In this document: positions 62,138 to 64,000 of the stretch, piece after piece
How the letters are laid out: each line of letters begins with the position of its first letter
How positions within the stretch are numbered: position 1 is the first letter of the stretch
NCBI RefSeq assembly: GCF_035917415.1
Contig: NZ_CP109073.1
Coordinates: forward strand, 2,329,501 to 2,393,500
DNA: 64,000 nt
Direction: 5' to 3'
Source: Streptomyces sp. NBC_01803
Lineage (GTDB): Bacteria > Actinomycetota > Actinomycetes > Streptomycetales > Streptomycetaceae
Position numbers and translations under genes: made by a program
Notes under the pieces: model-generated
Seen by the model: the letters and a program-made list of their open reading frames with translations, nothing else
Told to the model about the DNA's origin: nothing
Database searches by the model: none

Positions 62138-62314
62138 AACGACCAGACTAAGGGCGCGGTCTACTCCTTTTCAGGAGGGTGAGGATGGTCGGGCCGGCGG
62201 CCGGACCGGACGTGGGAGGGGCGCCGTAACGTCGTGCCGGGGGCCGGTGGGCTGGGATAGTGTGGGGTGCCGGTTCAGCGGCCTGACAACCAGGCCGCCT
62301 TGCCCGATATGCCA

Positions 62315-62386
62315 TCCCCTGTGGTGTAATTGGCAGCACTGCGGTTTTTGGTGCCGTATGTCCAGGTTCGAGTCCTGGCGGGGGAG
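62315..62386 (+). tRNA. tRNA-Gln(UUG)
   Basis: Acceptor TCCCCTG / CGGGGGA with discriminator G, D-arm GTGTAATTGGCAGCAC, anticodon loop TTTTGGT (anticodon TTG), T-loop GGTTCGAGTCC. 72 bases, no encoded CCA. Divergent from the sensor kinase gene. Confidence 0.93.
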
Positions 62387-62669
62387 CCTCTTCCAGCGCT
62401 CAGCGCGCGCGCCCCAACTGCCGCGGGCAGAGCTGTTCGTCGGCCCACTGCCGCACCACCACCGGGTCGTACGGCCCGCGTTCGGCCGTGCGCTCGAAGG
62501 CCGGCCGCTGGATCTCCGGAAGCGTCCGCCCGTACTGCCCTGTGTACGGCGGCGCCGAGCCACACCGCCCCGCCGCGAGCCGCGTCGGCGCGGCAGGCGC
62601 GAGCCGCGTCGGCGCGGGACGGGTGGGCGCGGCAGGCGCGGGACGCGCCGGCGCGGGACGGGTGGGCCG
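62387..62669 (-). other. Coding-like stretch in frame behind mfd, without start codon
   Basis: Directly after the mfd TGA the same frame stays open for about 90 codons: a Pro/Ala/Arg/Thr repeat linker (62560-62669, made of repeated GC-rich 20-mers) and then SAPPYTGQYGRTLPEIQR and FERTAERGPYDPVVVRQWADE up to a stop near 62400. The second part looks like real protein, yet has no upstream ATG/GTG/TTG start in this frame. Either a degraded gene end or read-through extension. Confidence 0.4.
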
Positions 62670-64000
62670 TCAGGCGCCGGGAATCGTTGTCAGGAATTCG
62701 CCGGTCCAGGCCAGGAGGTCGCGGCCGGTCACCGGTTTGCCGCCGACGCGGGCCGTCGTCGGGCGGGGGACCAGGATCTGGCGGGCGGTGCGCTTGATCA
62801 GTGAGCCGGGGTAGACCCGGTTCAGCCGCAGCTCCCGCGACTCGGGCAGCTCCACGGGCGAGAACCTGATCTTGTTGCCCTGGAGCGTGATGTCCGTGAC
62901 CCCGTGGGAGCGGGCCAGCATCCGCAGCGCGGCGACCAGCAGCAGGTTCTCCACCGGCTCGGGCAGCGGCCCGTACCGGTCGGCCAGCTCCTCCCGCACC
63001 GCCCGGATGTCGTCCTCGGTGTTGGCGGCGGCGATCGCCCGGTACGCCTGGAGGCGCAGCCGCTCCCCCGGCGCGTAGTCGTGCGGCACGTGGGCGTCGA
63101 CCGGCAGCTCGATCTTGACCTCCAGCAGCGACTCCTCCGGCTCGGCCCCGCCCGCGTCCTCCCTCAGCGCGGCCCGGAAGTCGGCGACGGCCTCGCCGAC
63201 CATCCGCACGTACAGGTCGAAGCCGACGCCCGCGATGTGGCCGGACTGCTCACCGCCCAGCAGGTTGCCCGCGCCGCGGATCTCCAGGTCCTTCATCGCC
63301 ACGTACATGCCCGCGCCCATCTCGGTGTGCTGCGCGATGGTGGCCAGCCGCTCGTGCGCGGTCTCGGTCAGCGGCTTCTCCGGCGGATAGAGGAAATAGG
63401 CATAGCCGCGCTCCCGGCCCCGGCCGACCCGGCCGCGCAGCTGGTGAAGCTGGGAGAGGCCGAAGGTGTCGCCGCGCTCGACGATGAGGGTGTTGGCGTT
63501 GGCGATGTCGATACCGGACTCCACGATCGTCGTCGAGACCAGCACGTCGGACTTCTTCTCCCAGAAGTCCACGACCACCTGCTCCAGCGCCGTCTCGCCC
63601 ATCTGCCCGTGCGCGGTGGCGATCCGCGCCTCCGGGACGATCTCCCGCAGCCGGGCGGCGACCCGGTCGATGGACTCCACCCGGTTGTGGATGTAGAAGA
63701 CCTGACCCTCGCGCAGCAGCTCCCGGCGGATCGCGGCGCCGATCTGCCGCTCCTCGTACGGTCCCACGAACGTGAGCACCGGGTGCCGTTCCTCGGGCGG
63801 GGTGGTGATGGTGGACATCTCCCGGATGCCGGTGACGGCCATCTCCAGGGTGCGCGGGATGGGCGTGGCCGACATGGTGAGCACGTCCACGTTGGCGCGC
63901 AGCTTCTTGAGCTGTTCCTTGTGCTCGACGCCGAAGCGCTGCTCCTCGTCCACGATGACCAGGCCCAGGTCCTTGAACTTGACCTCCGACGAGAACAGCC
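62670..64000 (-). CDS. mfd: Transcription-repair coupling factor Mfd, C-terminal part
   Basis: The gene enters the window from the right; about 443 codons are seen. Helicase motif II (VDEEQRFG), motif [13 protein letters not shown], motif V ([11 protein letters not shown]), motif [13 protein letters not shown], and the C-terminal TRCF domain from about 63150 ([11 protein letters not shown] ... [21 protein letters not shown]). Mfd removes RNA polymerase stalled at lesions and recruits UvrA. The N-terminal UvrB-like and RNA-polymerase-interacting parts lie outside the window. Confidence 0.97.
   Translation of the reverse strand, partial: LFSSEVKFKDLGLVIVDEEQRFGVEHKEQLKKLRANVDVLTMSATPIPRTLEMAVTGIREMSTITTPPEERHPVLTFVGPYEERQIGAAIRRELLREGQVFYIHNRVESIDRVAARLREIVPEARIATAHGQMGETALEQVVVDFWEKKSDVLVSTTIVESGIDIANANTLIVERGDTFGLSQLHQLRGRVGRGRERGYAYFLYPPEKPLTETAHERLATIAQHTEMGAGMYVAMKDLEIRGAGNLLGGEQSGHIAGVGFDLYVRMVGEAVADFRAALREDAGGAEPEESLLEVKIELPVDAHVPHDYAPGERLRLQAYRAIAAANTEDDIRAVREELADRYGPLPEPVENLLLVAALRMLARSHGVTDITLQGNKIRFSPVELPESRELRLNRVYPGSLIKRTARQILVPRPTTARVGGKPVTGRDLLAWTGEFLTTIPGA

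Overview
The window reads as Streptomyces chromosome: very high G+C, GTG starts, many reverse-strand gene chains, resuscitation-promoting-factor-like proteins, and a tRNA-Leu with anticodon UAA whose sequence matches the developmental tRNA gene bldA. I worked only from the sequence; family names rest on motifs I recognise, not on searches.

There are three zones. (1) Left core, 1-3661: end of a thiolase gene, two conserved hypothetical genes and a Bax inhibitor-1 family membrane protein. (2) A roughly 43 kb accessory island, 3806-46681. Its right end is the 3' end of the bldA-like tRNA gene, next to a broken tyrosine integrase. Its left end carries a 22/23-base copy of the same tRNA 3' end. 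(3) Right core, 46744-64000: ABC exporter pair, cyclopropane fatty acid synthase, type II NADH dehydrogenase with Rex-like operators, Ppx/GppA phosphatase, DUF501, FtsB/DivIC-like protein, enolase, two transglycosylase/LysM proteins (one behind a c-di-AMP riboswitch), a P450, an orphan sensor kinase, tRNA-Gln and Mfd.

Island, left to right. 4.5-22.6 kb holds an unusual putative polyketide locus: a stand-alone ketosynthase and a single-module, fully reducing type I PKS (KS-AT-DH-ER-KR-ACP) with a DUF5988 protein, two related secreted beta-helix proteins, four IPT/TIG repeat proteins and an NsdA-like regulator. 22.8-26.0 kb holds small genes typical of Streptomyces mobile elements. 26.2-31.2 kb is a catabolic-looking locus (FAD amine oxidase, two sister HAD hydrolases, a GntR regulator) in which every promoter region carries the same inverted repeat; it is littered with transposase and transporter remnants. 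31.7-32.3 kb is a collapsed lasso-peptide cluster with an intact precursor gene. 32.3-39.2 kb is a toxin/immunity pair whose toxin gene is split by a 5.0 kb serine-integrase element. 39.3-46.6 kb is degenerate prophage and IS debris plus an intact RelE/Phd toxin-antitoxin pair and a pentapeptide-like repeat protein.

The most striking observations are these. The serine-integrase element can be removed on paper at a 2-base GC core to restore a continuous 496-codon toxin gene. The rebuilt attP is perfectly symmetric and appears to assemble the integrase promoter, so integration would separate its -35 from its -10. The host island sits in the only tRNA expected to read UUA, and several island genes contain UUA codons.
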